A stretch of 64,000 bases of DNA from Dipteronia dyeriana (Eukaryota; Streptophyta; Magnoliopsida; Sapindales; Sapindaceae): NCBI GenBank assembly GCA_032871835.1, contig CM065296.1, forward strand, positions 116,074,146 through 116,138,145, read 5' to 3'. Shown one piece after another: positions 46,940-59,800 of the stretch. The translations under genes were made by a program, and so were the position numbers. The notes below the pieces were generated by a model. That model was not told the origin of the DNA. It ran no database searches and worked only from the letters and a program-made list of their open reading frames with translations. Within the stretch, counting starts at the first letter, position 1. Each line of letters begins with the position of its first letter.

Positions 46940-47339
46940 TTACAAATTCATGAAGAGGTTCACTTTTTACTTTTGAAGATACAAAAATAGAAATAAAAGT
47001 CGGAGGCTTTTACATACCCTTTGAATAATATATTTCAAAAGAATTTTTATATTCAAAAAAGCTTTCAAGATTGTTGGGTTGGAATATTTTAAATATGATT
47101 CTAATTATAATATGACATTTTTATTTTTTAGAAGAGCTTTTAAACCTATTAGGTTAGAATATTTTAACATTTATAATATAATAAAAAAGTATCGTAATCA
47201 AACTCAAACCCACCTCTTATTCTGTTATTCAATTACATAAACCAAAACCCTAATTAAAGTTATAGCATGAAATGTTTTTACTCCTTCGTCTTCGTCTTCA
47301 AATACACAAACCCCGAAACCCATATGGAGAGAAAGGATG
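46940..47339. other. 3' flank of P450 copy 3, homologous to that of copy 2
   Basis: The diverged counterpart of 28644-29056. The homology ends at GGAGAGAAAGGATG in both, which marks the right edge of the older duplication unit. Confidence 0.8.
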
Positions 47340-48223
47340 AGTGAAAAATATAAACTGATATAAGTGGAATCATCGTTAGTGGTAAAATTGGCAATACGAA
47401 ACATTCATTAAAGCAAAATAACATAAGAGCTTTTGGAAGAAGCTGGGTGGGCTTTGCTTCTCTTATAAGTAACCCGTCTAATCCAACCTAAATTTTATGG
47501 ATTTGTTCGGTTTTAAATATAAAAAATTTATTAATCGGTTTGTCATTTACCAAACCGATCAACAACTCAAACCAACCCATTTATTTAATAAAATCAAATT
47601 CATATTTCTTGAGGTTTTGTAATATTTATTTATACTTATTTGCTTCTCATATAAATAAGTTTTTTTTCTTCTCATTTATTATCATCAACCATTTAGTGTT
47701 GTACTACTTCTCTTTCTTTTACATATTATATTTTTTAATAAATAAAATACAGTTACTTATCATTACATTTTAGAATATGATTTTTAATATGTTTTATTTT
47801 TTATTTTTCTACTATGATACATTTTATTGTTAATTTGTTAATTATATAACATTTTTAATTTTTTAAATAATTAAATAACACCTACTTAATATTTTTATAT
47901 TTAAATATATTTTTTATTATAATACAAAAAATTATTTATAGATTCAAACCTAAACCGCCAAACCAACCCAAACCAACCCGACTTTTTTCGGTTTAGTTTG
48001 AATCGGTTTGACAAATCACATTGATTTTGTTTGGGTTGAAATATAGTCAAACCGATACATATCAGTTTGGTTTGATGTTGAGCTTCAACCCAAACCAAAC
48101 CAAATCGAAATTACACACCCCTAATTTCCACCATCTCATCAATATTTTTACATGTTTAGTGCTCGTTTGGTTGAATTTTCTACGGCATCAAAAGGTCTAC
48201 AAATGTCTATTTAATATTTTTAG
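47340..48223. other. Probable hAT-like non-autonomous fragment and flank
   Basis: Repeated AACCGATC / CAAACCGA / CGGTTT phrases flank an AT-rich middle, and the right side ends AAATTACACACCCCTAA near 48124, which looks like a plant hAT terminus. No clean left end or 8-bp duplication could be paired. No coding sequence. Confidence 0.4.
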
Positions 48224-48364
48224 AGTTGTTTGGTTCGACTTTTGGGATTGTCTATTTTAAATTGAGTAGATGCTAGTAGAAATTAAATCTCTATTAAGGC
48301 AAAAGTATATGGGGAAATACTTCTCCAAATAGATCTTAAAAAAAAAACTACGAACCAAACAACT
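48224..48364. mobile_element. Small MITE with 14-bp perfect inverted ends
   Basis: AGTTGTTTGGTTCG at 48224-48237 is exactly inverted at 48351-48364. The element is 141 bases. It sits within a larger weakly inverted pair (TCGTTTGGTTGAATTTT near 48164 and its complement near 48440), so two MITE-like units may be nested. Confidence 0.6.
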
Positions 48365-48862
48365 ATAATTTTTTTTTCAAAATCTCTATTTCTAATTGAT
48401 CTACTACAAGTAGATATTTTACCAATAGAGGTTTTTCAAAAGCTCAATTAAACAATAATTTATATCTTACTCTAGAGGAAAGTTGTTGATGATATAAATT
48501 AGGGAAAATTACACTGAACCCCATAGATGAGAAAAAAAAATCCACAATGGGGTTAAGAAAAAAAAACGCACAAATTGATGCTGGAAAATTATGGTTGATA
48601 TACTTATTTTGAGACTTGATTTTGGGTGAGACCGATATCATTAAAATGATATGTCAAAGTGGATTCATGTTCTCCTCCGTGAGGACATCTAAATGGTATA
48701 CTCATATGCTCAAAATTGTGCTCGGGTGAATGAGAAATTAATACTCAAAGTGCACCACCCATTGGGAAAATAATGAGTCGCACATTATGGGGATCAAATG
48801 CTTAGTCAAACTATATATGTGATTATTTGTTTAGTTGCTTACAATTATGCGTAGCATATAGA
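48365..48862. other. Spacer before the non-coding Copia-type element
   Basis: No gene recognised. Includes the right part of the possible outer MITE. Confidence 0.4.
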
Positions 48863-51558
48863 TGTTAGGTTTTAGCTCCTATTCTCAAGTGAACCCAAGA
48901 TGAATCAAACAAGATTCAACTGATATGAAACTTCCTTGAGACGTAGGATAACATTTGGAAGTTGAAGATGGTGTTGTTTAAGAGAGGTTAAAGACAATAA
49001 GAACTAAAGAAATGATGAACGTGGTGCATTATATGTGACTTACAACGGTTTAGGAAGTGGGTGTGCAACCGTGACCCGAATCGTAGTCAATCATAAGCAT
49101 GCGTCAAACAGGAAATCTTCGGTGGAAAATAATAGTGTTCTTTTGGGAAGTTCTCGTGCTTGAAGAAAAAGGATTTCTCCTTAACAAAAAGACTTGTCAT
49201 AAATAGGAAATAATATTTATATGAAACAAGTAATTCTTATACGTTTAAGAGTAGGATTTCCTTTTATCTGAAACTCCCTATAGTATAAATAAAACCTTGT
49301 ATCAAGGTTTTTTTATGTAGAGTTAATAAACACCAAGTAACATCAGAGAATGGAGATATCCAGGGAGGGGTCTAAGGGAATATCGGTGGATCAAGTTAGA
49401 GACTCGTGGGTGATATTCAGGGGAGACTTAAGGGATATTGGAGGGGTTCTTGGGAAGGATCTTGTGAGTGTTGTGAGCTGAGAGTCATGCTGTAAAGCTC
49501 AGTTGTGAGCTTGGGGACTTTGTAAGGCTCTGTGGTTTGGGGTTGTGGTATGAGAAAGAATCCTGCAGTATATTGTTGTAATAATTTATCATATAGTGAA
49601 ACTTTCTCTATCATCTTGACGATATGTGGTTTTTTACCCGATTAGATTTTTCCAGGTATATCTTGTGCTGTGTTTGGTTTATTTTCTCTCATTTATTTTT
49701 TCTGCTATAGACGTTATTAATTGCTATGAGTTATGGACATATATTAGGCATGACGATTCCGTGATCATCGACTCAAAATCCCCAGCAACTGGTATCAGAG
49801 TCTTGGTCGGTGATGACGGTTTCAAGTCCTTACAAGATGTCATATAAAGCACTTGGTAGCCATGGTTTGGCGATGGCAGTGTCAAGTTATTACGGGAGAT
49901 CGTATGGAGGACTTGGTGGTATTGGGATGATTCATGGTTTCCCAGTATGGTTTAACAAAGGAGATACGTCATGAAAGCAGTTTCGAACTCGGTAGGGTTC
50001 GATGAAAAGAAGAATAGAGATGGAGGATATTTTTTTTTGGGCTTGTGGTGATAGGTACAAATCATAGAGATCCAATATGGGTTACACAATGTGCCAATTG
50101 AATATTAAAAAAAAATGAACACTTGAAGTCTCTGGTGGTGGTATGGGGCTTATCCGACAAAACACTTCTGGTTCTTGTAGCAAGTCTTTCACCAGGTATG
50201 TGATGTAAGGACGAAAGGTCTTTCACAGGGTTGGGTGATGTAAGGACATATTTATCGTTTTGGCAATTTTTCCTCACTGGCCATGGAAAATGATATGTTG
50301 TTGCTAGTGGTCCATAATTGTGCATAAGGTATTGGTCAGAAAGTGATGCAAGGTGTATGGTGGACAACGATGTCGATGGCTGATGAACTCCCTGGTAATA
50401 TAACGTGAGGAGATGCACCACAATTTCAGCAGGTTATTTTCGCCATGGTGCCGGAACAACGAACACAAAAAAAAAGGAAGAAAAAAAAATATTATGATGG
50501 TTCGTTCATAAGTGGTTATACCTTGTGGTGGGGTATATTGATTCTCGGTAATAAGAGTCGTGGTTGCGGACAAAGGTCTTGAGAATTCAAGTCAAAGAGG
50601 ATAATTGATAGGTTTTTGCTCGTATTCTCAATTGAACCCAATATGAACCAAACGAGACTCAACCGATGTGAAATTTCCTGGAGACGTGAGATAACATTTG
50701 GAAGTTGAAGATGGTATTGTTTGAGGGAGGTTGAAGACCAGAAGAACTGAATAAATGAAGGACGTGGTGCATTCCAAGTGACTTGCAACGGTTTAGTAAG
50801 CGGGTGCACAACCGTGACCCGAATCGTAGTCAATTATAAGCATGTATCAAATAGAAACTCTTCGGCGGAAAAGGAAAGTGTTCTTTTGGGAAGTTCTTAT
50901 GCTTGAAGAAAAGAAAAGTGATTTCTCCTTAACAAGAAGACTTGTCATAAATAGGAAATAATATTTATATGAAACAAGTAATTCTTGTACATGTAAGAGT
51001 AGAATTTCTTTTTATCTTAAACTTCCTATAACTAGTATAAATAAAACCTTGTATCTAGGTTATTTTGTGTGGAGTTAATAAACACCATGTAACATCAGAG
51101 AGTGAAGATATCCGGATGAGAGACCCATGAGAATATTCGGGGAGGGATATAAAGGAATATCAGTAGATCAAGTTGGAGATCCGTTTGTAATATTCAGATG
51201 AGACTTAGGGGATATTATGGGGTTCTTGGTGAGGATTGTGAACTAAGAGTCATGATATAAAGCTCGGTTGTGAGCTTGGGGACTTGGTTAGACTTTGTGG
51301 TTTGGGTTTGGGTTTGTGGTATGATAGAGAATCATGGAGTATATGGTTGTAATAATTTATCATATATTGAAACTTTGTGTATCGTCCTGGTGGTCCGTGA
51401 TTTTTTACTCGATTTAGGTTTTCCACATATATATTGTGTTGTGTTTGATTTATTTTCTCTCACCTATTTTTTCTGTTATTAACGTTATTAATTGCTATAA
51501 GTTATGAACGTATATTAGATATGACGAGTCTCTGATCATTAGTTCAAAATCCCCGGTA
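48863..51558 (+). mobile_element. Complete non-coding Copia-type LTR element
   Basis: The LTRs are 48863-49787 and 50606-51558. They align throughout (TTTTAGCTCCTATTCTCAA versus TTTTTGCTCGTATTCTCAA at the start, ATCATCGACTCAAAATCCCC versus ATCATTAGTTCAAAATCCCC at the end) and each has an AGTATAAATAAAACC promoter. The primer-binding site TGGTATCAGAG starts at 49790, two bases after the 5' LTR. A purine-rich AAGAGGA lies just before the 3' LTR. The interior of about 0.8 kb has no gag or pol frame, so it must borrow proteins from another element, as LARD/TRIM-type elements do. The second LTR ends GGTA rather than GGCA, a decayed CA. Flanking pentamers ATAGA and AGACT do not match. The LTRs differ at many sites, so insertion is not recent. 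Confidence 0.82.
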
Positions 51559-52016
51559 AGACTTTCTTACTTGTTTGGGGGCAAATCATGAACCGCAGAG
51601 TCAATGACTTTGTGTGTAATGATTAATAATTCGGAATTAATACAGATTTGCCAATAAAAAGAAATCGAACACCTAAATCAAGACATGGATTGGTAAATTT
51701 GTAAAATCTGTTCACATTAAAGATCAATAATAATAAGAACCCAATGTATAATAGTCAAACAATACAATAACGTTAAGGGTGGTAAAATAATAATAATTTA
51801 TTAGTATTTCAAATTGTAGTAACATCAAGGGTAAACTAGTAATAATATTTTAGTATTTTTTTTAAATGGTAGGCCCGGCTGCAGCCTAGCTCACAATAAT
51901 GTCCCGTGTCCACCCTCACCCCTTGCCACCGGTGGTGATGCACCTTGAACCACTTCTCATTCAGGTTCCTGATGGAAGGTTTCAATTTTACCGCACATAA
52001 TTTATAAGTATGGACT
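51559..52016. other. Intergenic, no feature recognised
   Basis: No gene or repeat end seen. Confidence 0.4.
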
Positions 52017-52878
52017 TGTTTGATTTTTTCAAATAATATTTAATAGCATTTAATGCTCTATTAAGTTATTTTATTTATTTTTTCAGTGATAAAAAATGAT
52101 AAAAAATAACCCTTAAAACAACCTGTTTAGAAAAGTGAAAAAAAAATCGTTTTTCAATTAATAAAAGTTCACTTGAATTTAATGTAGTTTTTTACTTCCA
52201 AAACTATCATCACCAATCTAACTAATTTTCACTTTTGTCTTCAATCAAACTGCTATTTATATTAATAAAAAGTTTTCTTCTCACCGTAAACAACTATAAC
52301 ATCACAAAACCTAATTGCTTTAAAACTCAAACAATTAAAAACTGATTTTCTTACCATATTCCGGCTTTTGATAATGACTCGTTTTTTTTCTTCATAATTT
52401 GATAATTAGTTTTATTAGTTTTATTTCAGAGTTTGATTGCATCTTTTTTACTTGTTTTGCAAATGATATGGGTTTATTTTAGGCCCAAACAAATTACTAA
52501 TTGTATAATGGTTTTCATGGTGATTTTGTTATGAAATTTTTTTTGTGGGTTTTGAGATGTTAATTTTAATTTCAAAAAAAAATTATGTATGATTTATATA
52601 AGTTCAAAATATTATTAATAACTAAATAATTTTGTTTTACAATTATTAAATTACTTGTTATAGTTATCCTTAATATATTAGAAAAAGTAATAGATATAAG
52701 GGTATAAATGTAAAAGTATTAGTTTTCATATATTTATAACTTTAAAAAAAAAACTTATCAATTGCATTCAGTTTTTAATGGAAAAAGATAAACATGTTTT
52801 TCAGTTTTCAATCTTCAGTCACTATTCAGTTTTCAGTAACATTCAGTATTGTTAAGTCTTCAGACAAAAAATCAAACA
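52017..52878. mobile_element. Probable MITE or small non-autonomous DNA transposon
   Basis: TGTTTGATTTTTT at 52017-52029 is exactly inverted at 52866-52878 (AAAAAATCAAACA). Subterminal CAGTTTTCA / TTCAGTCACTATTCAG phrases on the right are of the type seen in plant hAT MITEs. No coding capacity. A target duplication was not found. Confidence 0.45.
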
Positions 52879-54860
52879 GGGTCTATATGTGATGAGTTTT
52901 TTTAAAAATATATTTTATAAATTCATAGTTTTTTTAAAAAGAGAGAACTCAAACTTAAAAATTCGTGGTGTAAATGTAAATATATACTACCGGACCAATT
53001 TCATTTCATCCTATATGTCATGAGTTTATATTTGATATTCACACACCACACACCTCTTAACTTGACCAAAATTTATTTATTTTTTCTAAAGGAGACAAGT
53101 TTATGAACATAATGACATTAATACATTTCAAACTTTTCATATTTGAGTAATTAAGTTTAAATCAATGTGACTAACGTTTCAAGATCCTTATTTCATTCAA
53201 TAATATTATATTAGATCCAGAAGAATGAAAATCTATTCAATTCAATATTACTGTATGTTTGATATGGTTTTTGAAAGGATCAAAAGCGTTTTTCTAATGT
53301 AAAATTTTGTTTTGAAGTTTTTTTTTATTGTTTGACAAAACTCAAAATAGTTTTTTTGATATATAGAATTGTCTTAACTGTCATTTTTGGGTTTTTCTAA
53401 AAAGTTTTTTTCAAAACATATGAATTGTCTCTAATACCCTTTATATATTTTAGATATTTCACCGTATAATTTTTTCATTATAAATTGTTAATGTCTTTTT
53501 TTTATAATTCATACAGCCAAAAACTATTTTTAAAAATACATTGTCAATATTTTTTTTATAATTTACACAATCAAAAGTTCTTTTTTTAGAAACTTTATTC
53601 ATTAGAAGTTTTAATACAAAAATATCTACTTAAAAAGTCTTACCAAACACGGTCTTAATCAATAATCAGTTAAGAAAACACCTAATTTTTGGCTAGACAC
53701 ATTAGAGTTACTAGTTAGCAGCTCCCCCACAATGTTTTACTTAAATAAGCTAATAACAATTAACAAGGAAACATTTGTTTTGTTTCCTTAAAAACCCAAC
53801 TTTATACCACTCACAAGTTTATTCTTGGCCAGAGTAGACAGACGTGACACAATACACAAAACCCCAAAAATCGGTCCATAACGTACATTTTCTCTTAATT
53901 TCTTCATCAAATTCAACAATATAAGGTGGTCCCACACACCCAGCTGTGCGTTAGTTATTGACTCCACATCATCATCGTCATCATTAATTGATTATCATCC
54001 ATCCATGATCGATAAGTCATTAATATCATGACATGGTGTTCGCGTGACCAAAATGTAGTTGATGCACTAGATCAGCAGAACATGCATGATCGGTCCTCTT
54101 CTCAAGATATCAACCGTCCAATTTTTCTCCATCTATCACTCTCATCACTGCTGTCTGTATAGCACCAAGTTTCCCATTTATGAGGGATCCCCTCAACCGT
54201 ATTTTAAAGCTTATGGTCCTAATCATCACTATGATTCGGTTTGAATCGTAACTATAACTGTAATTATGGAACCGGTTTCAAAACCATAACCGAAACCGTA
54301 ATTCAGTTCCGATTCATTAAAAAAAACGGATAGAATCGACGGTTCAAACTGCCGGTTTGGTTTATATATATTATTTTCTTAAACTAAAAAAACGAACCGA
54401 AATCATGAGCATGACTACCTATCGGATTCGGAATCGGAACCGGAACTGGAACCGGAACCATTGATCGGGCGATTCCGATTCCGATTCCGATTCCGATTCC
54501 GATTCCGATTCCATTCGAAACCGGAATCGAACAGAACCGAAATCATGGACATGACTACCTGGTCCCTCTTCTCTCTTCTCTCTTCTCTCTTCTCTCTTCT
54601 CTTGCTTGTAATAACTGAAAATTGACATATATATATTTGATAAATTATATATGTTGATTAAATTAAACACCGTGTTTGTTTTGGTGGATTAGGCTAAGAG
54701 ATTATTAATACATGTTTCCATGTTAATTTAGGTTTGTTGTACCGTTTTTATCATTTCACTTGGCACACTACATGTCGTTTTTGGATTATCAGTGTGTACT
54801 TTACACCTACCCTGCATTATTTTCATGTATTAATCATATTATTATATGTCAAAAAAATTA
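52879..54860. other. Intergenic, with low-complexity hAT-like tract
   Basis: From about 54230 to 54610 the DNA is rich in AACCG/CGGTT phrases. ACCGAAATCATG..CATGACTACCT occurs twice (about 54397 and 54537) around a GATTCC array, followed by a TCTCT-rich run at 54565-54604. Before that, TGTTTGATATGG near 53257 and CCAAACACGG near 53645 could be ends of another MITE. No gene recognised. Confidence 0.4.
54471..54512. repeat. GATTCC hexanucleotide microsatellite
   Basis: Seven uninterrupted copies of GATTCC. Confidence 0.95.
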
Positions 54861-55569
54861 GGGTTAAATTTATTTTAGTCCCTCTAATTTGACTTAATAT
54901 ATAAATTGATCTTCTAATTTTGAAAATTACCTCGTTTAGTTCTTCTATTAAATTTTCCGTTGAAAAAGTAAAATCTGATAAGACAAAGGGTCAAATGGCC
55001 CTGCTGCCCCTAAATTTTGTTTAATCAAAAGAAAAATAATAATTATTATTATAATTAAAAAAGAACAATCATCTTTGAACATAGTTTTGGGTTCATCAAA
55101 CATCATCCATCTTCAATCAAACCCTAAACCTCGATTCAACCAACCCTAGAACAATCTCAATCGACCAAACTCATTTTCAATCACAAACAAAATCATCAAC
55201 ACCAATCCAGTTTCTTATATGATTGAAATAAAATCGAACCAAACCCATTCTCTCTTCACACCCATATATTATTCTTCTTCATCTGCCATCAGACACCACC
55301 AAACCTAGATCTCATCTCCCTCTCGATCTCAATCAACCATCGCCATCATCAGAAACCACTGCCACTGCCACTACCACCAAACCATGATCTCATCTCACTC
55401 GCTGTCGAAGCCAAACGCCCTTAACCCAACAACCCACGAAACCCACCCACCACCACAAATCACAGCCCCAAAGCCTAATCTCTTCTATTCTCTTCTCTTC
55501 TCTCTCAACCTAACACATAAAATCAAAATCGACCATAAAATAATTAGAAAAAAAATCAGACATGAACAA

Positions 55570-55918
55570 ATTTCACAAACCACATTTCTTATCGACGTCA
55601 ACGTTCTTCTCATCACCATCGTCGTCTTTGACCAGTCCGGTATGTTGACCGACAACGAAGCAGAGGGTACAATAATCCGATGAAGATTATGATGATGATG
55701 ATGATCACCACCCATATCAAAGCTCTTCTTCGAGAGTCTCTTCGAAAAACGAGAACAATGTATCGTCTTCTTCCTATTGTTGTTGTTCGACTCCACTGTC
55801 GCAGATTGATCACTCGATCTCCATATATCAACATCATCAAATTCGAACAGAGCATCAGATACGACAGATCTTTTCTTCTTTTGCAGCAGGGTTGGGTAGA
55901 TGTAGTTTGGGTTTGCAG
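55570..55918 (-). pseudogene. S40/DUF584 senescence-regulator-like fragment inside MULE-3
   Basis: On the minus strand one frame reads NPNYIYPTLLQKKKRS, then VVSDALFEFDDVDIWRSSDQ, a Ser/Asn-rich and His-rich stretch, and VPSASLSVNIPDWSK. These match, in order, the N-terminal NPNY, the acidic FEFDE.DIW and the VNIPDW motifs of plant S40 (DUF584) proteins, nuclear proteins linked to senescence. An in-frame TAA lies just upstream of NPNY and no start codon is evident. After DWSK the sense seems to move to the next frame (DDDGDEKNVDVDKK), and the C-terminal S40 block is missing. I infer a captured, broken gene piece. The family call comes from memory of the motifs and was not searched. Confidence 0.5.
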
Positions 55919-56008
55919 GGAATTAGGTTTCATGTTTAATCGGTTTGGGGCGGCGGTGTGTTTGATGTGATGAAATGGGGCGGTGGTGGATTTGCTAGAG
56001 ATGGCTTC

Positions 56009-56011
<3 letters not shown>

Positions 56012-56043
<32 letters not shown>
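56012..56043. repeat. AT dinucleotide microsatellite
   Basis: Pure AT repeats inside MULE-3. Confidence 0.95.
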
Positions 56044-56045
<2 letters not shown>

Positions 56046-56455
56046 TTAATCAATTACATATCTGGTTTGAGTGAAGATCTGGTTTTATTAAAGTAAAATT
56101 TTCTAGATCTGGTTTTGTTTAAACAAACAAATTTTCCCGATCTTGTTTTGTTCTAAAAATTTGAGTGAGAGAGATTAATTTGGGGTTGGGTTCATCAGAA
56201 TAAGATTGAGAGATTTTTTTAATGTTTATTTTTTAATTAAATTAATTTTAAATCATATTTTTATATTTATTATGTAGGTTATCATTTGACCCTTAGCACT
56301 TGGACGGAATTTTTACGAACTCTAACGGAATTGGACGGTAATGACTGAAATTGAGATTTTGTTAAAACTGTAGGGACCTATCATGATAAAGCTCAAAACT
56401 GAAGGATTATATTGTATATTAGGTTAAACTATAGGTACTAAAATGTAATTCACCC

Positions 56456-56825
56456 AATAAATTATAATATTGCTGTTTAATTATGCTTTTTCGTAGTTAG
56501 CTGCCGCCTGCCGACAATTATTTTCAATGTGTTGAAATAATTAAAAAATCATGAAATTTCATGATAGTTTTACACACTGATCATTATCATGATACTTTTC
56601 GCAATGTGAATAATGAGATAATGATTAAAACGACGTGTTCATTTAAAAAATAAAAAATAAATAAAAACTCCAGTTAACCACAGTTAACTAATCATGGTTC
56701 AGAGTTCCAATTTCACTCTTTAGTTCACTTTAACAGAACAGTCACGCGCAAACGATCCCAAACCGCCTCTTTCGTTCACTCTCCAGATTCTTCGTTTCAA
56801 ATACTGAGAATTGCAACAAAACCTG
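56456..56825 (+). promoter_or_regulatory. Presumed promoter and leader of the kinase gene
   Basis: Only 370 bases separate the right end of MULE-3 from the kinase ATG. AACCACAGTTAACTAATC near 56677 and a CT-rich leader near 56765-56800 are visible, but no TATA box stands out. Confidence 0.35.
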
Positions 56826-59800
56826 ATGTTTCCAGTGAAAAAGGAGGCGAGCGTGAGTACACGTGCCACCGACACGGCGACGACGGAGAGAGTAGTGGTC
56901 GCCGTGAGAGCAGAGAAAGTGATCTCCAAGACTGCGTTAGCTTGGGCTCTGACTCACGTCGTCCATCCCGGCGATGGCATTACCTTGCTCGCCGTCTTCC
57001 CCGCCGAGAAAACAGGTAATTCCGTTATTTCTATTAACTGTGACGAACCCATTTCGATGTTTCGTGATTTACCGTATAAATAAACGTAGCTTGAAATTTT
57101 TGCTTTTTTGCAACTTTAATTTTTAATGTTTGTGTTACAAGGTCGGAGATTCTGGAAGTTTCCGAGATTTACCAGTGATTGTAAGAGCAGTCACGTCGAA
57201 AAGTTGCCGAATCGAGTTTGTGAAATCTCAGAGTCCTGTTCGCAGATGGTTCTTCAATTTCATAACCAAATTGAGGTCAGTTTCGAATATTATTTTTTTA
57301 CCACATTTCCCACAAAATGTCATTTTTAGCTACATTGACTTTACCTGAACAGTGGATTCTATGGTCACATTCTTCTACTCTGTTTTTGTCATTTTGGTTT
57401 TTAATGCGACAATGACGTTGTTTGGATAGTTGAAATTGAGTCGGTAGTTATAATGAATGTTATTTTGGATAGTTGAAATTAATTCTATGTAGTTGCAAGG
57501 AATGAAATTACAAATATTCTGTTATATTCTTTTTCTTATAAATCAATACTGAAAAAAATATTTGTGATTTCTGAACTGGATTAAGATTAATTTATGATCT
57601 GTAATTCGGGCTTATTGGGAATATTATAGCCAAAAAAGAGTTTCGCCCACATCTGAATTTTGATACACCTTTTGTTTTTTATTTAAATCAGTTGAATTGA
57701 GAGATAAGCTCATGCTACATACAAAGCATGATTTAAATCAACATGTATTGTGCATTGCAGCATTGGGTGTACCAAGTGAATAGTAATCATTTGTTATGAT
57801 CCCGAGTTTCTGGCAATTTTTGTTTGAGTTGTCAGATTGTGGAAGATTCGTGGATCCCAAACAATGTCTCTAGATCTATTTGCCAGATGCAAACAAATTA
57901 AATTAATGATACGAAAGCCTTGCCTAGAGGGGGACTGCATGCATGTTCCTTGAAATTGCTGTGAAAGATCAACCGGTAGACCCCATGAAAAGAAAGAAAA
58001 TGTCTACTAGCTTTTGGACTTTGGATTCATTACTACTCATTATAATATTAGAAAAATCTTAATCATGCTTAAACATGGTGCCCCACTTCATAACTGTACT
58101 TCCTGATTGTCTGCACATTGAATCTGGGAGATATAAAAATGTAAACTTTGTTTATTAACTCTCTTCTTTCATTTTCACTTTTTTAGTTCTTTTGTTCTAT
58201 AAGAGGGTTTATATATTGAGACACTTGAATTAACATGTTTTATATTAATTTATTACATGCCTGGTTAAAACAGCATAAAAGTAGCTAATAATTATTTGCT
58301 GAATGCAGGTTAGGGTGAGGATCAAGGTGGTATCGGGTACATCTGAAAGTGTGGTGGCGACTGAGGCAAGGAGCAATGGAGCCAACTGGGTCGTACTGGA
58401 CAAGTAATTAAACATAAAAGTATTATTTCTTTTTTCTGAGCTATTAATTTAATGGGGTGGTTGGTCACTAATCATCTTTTCTCCTCTTTTTAAAAAAAAA
58501 ACTTCCCAATGATTATGATTCTTAATTATAGAAGCTTACTTTATTGATTTAATGTCACGATTAGCTGTTTTTGTTATTGATTACAATCCTTTTTTTAAAT
58601 ATGTACATGGGACAATCACGCAATTAATATAATAATATGAGAATAAGTTATCCATCCATTGTCCTTCACATATGTCCTTTAAAGGGTAGATGGTAAATAT
58701 GTCCCAAACTAAAAGATACACGAATGGGCATAACCGCATAACAGCTTTGAATCCTTTGATAGCTGTCCCAATATTTCCAATAGTGCAGTGTTTGGTTCCC
58801 AATCCTGGTGTCGATGGCCAATAGGCAGAAGTAGTTTGATGCTGCCCAGCTGAATACTCTTAACAGGCTCAAACCAATAAGGGAACTTGAGAGCATATGG
58901 AATTTTTACTAGAATCTACATTAACCTTTAAGCTTTCTACCAAAGTTAATCATTTAACTTTACTGTCCTTGTCCTATGCTAATTAGATCTGGATCTTTTG
59001 ATAGTTTACCTATGCATTGGCTTTGAAAAACAGTGAACTAATAAATAATGTGTAGAATGTAGTTCCTGACCTTAAAGTTACTATGGATCACAAAGTCTTA
59101 TTCCTCCAAATCAGAGGAGTTGAAAATATACTTAATTGCCATGATTATTTTGCTGAAACAGAAAACTAAAGCAAGAGCTGAAGCATTGCTTGGAGGAACT
59201 TCAATGCAATATTGTAGTGATGAAAAAGTCTCAAGCGAAAGTACTTAGGCTTAATTTACACAGCTTAAATGAAGACCGAACTCCCTATTACTCTGCCGCT
59301 GCTTCACCAGTTATGGATGCTGGAATGTTGCAAGGACACAAAATTAAGCATTCCACTCCGGTGAGCAGCCCTGAAGAACCAAGAACTTCTTATTCATCAA
59401 CAACCCACCCACAAGATTCATTATTGGGTTCTGACAGTATGACATCTCTTTTTCTAGTCTATGAACAAAATCCTCTTTTTGAAGGACTGAACAGAGGATA
59501 TTACACACCAATAGATGATGAGAAACACTTTAATAACCCGCTTATGACTATAGACTCTCAAGCAGAAAGGATTATCACTCTCTCAGCAAATTCAACACCA
59601 CCTGTAGCTAGTACTTGCAAGAGTGTATTTTGGATTCCCAAAAACATTGTCGTTGAGAAGCAACCAAAGAATCATAACTTTAAGGATACTCAGAGAAGCA
59701 AATCTCCAACTTCCAGAACCCTACTTGATAAGTTTATTCAGTATGATCAAGATACAAGAGCTGGGAGACTAGATTTGAACAATATTGTTCATAAAGGCAA

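Larger units (their letters stand above)
54861..56455. mobile_element. Long-TIR Mutator-like element with 9-bp target duplication (MULE-3)
   Basis: The left end starts GGGTTAAATTTATTTTAGTC and the right end, inverted, GGGTGAATTACATTTTAGTA. Similarity continues for about 65 bases (roughly 70 percent by eye). Flanking nonamers AAAAAATTA (54852-54860) and AATAAATTA (56456-56464) agree at eight of nine positions, the length expected for Mutator insertions. No transposase is inside. Instead there is a fragment resembling a host S40 gene on minus, so this fits a Pack-MULE. Confidence 0.75.

Noticed and set aside
53250..53660. Possible MITE with TGTTTG ends
   Set aside because: The shared inverted part is only about six bases, and there is no target duplication.
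55384..55683. Plus-strand open frame of about 99 codons in MULE-3
   Set aside because: It overlaps the better supported minus-strand S40-like frame and reads as low-complexity sequence.
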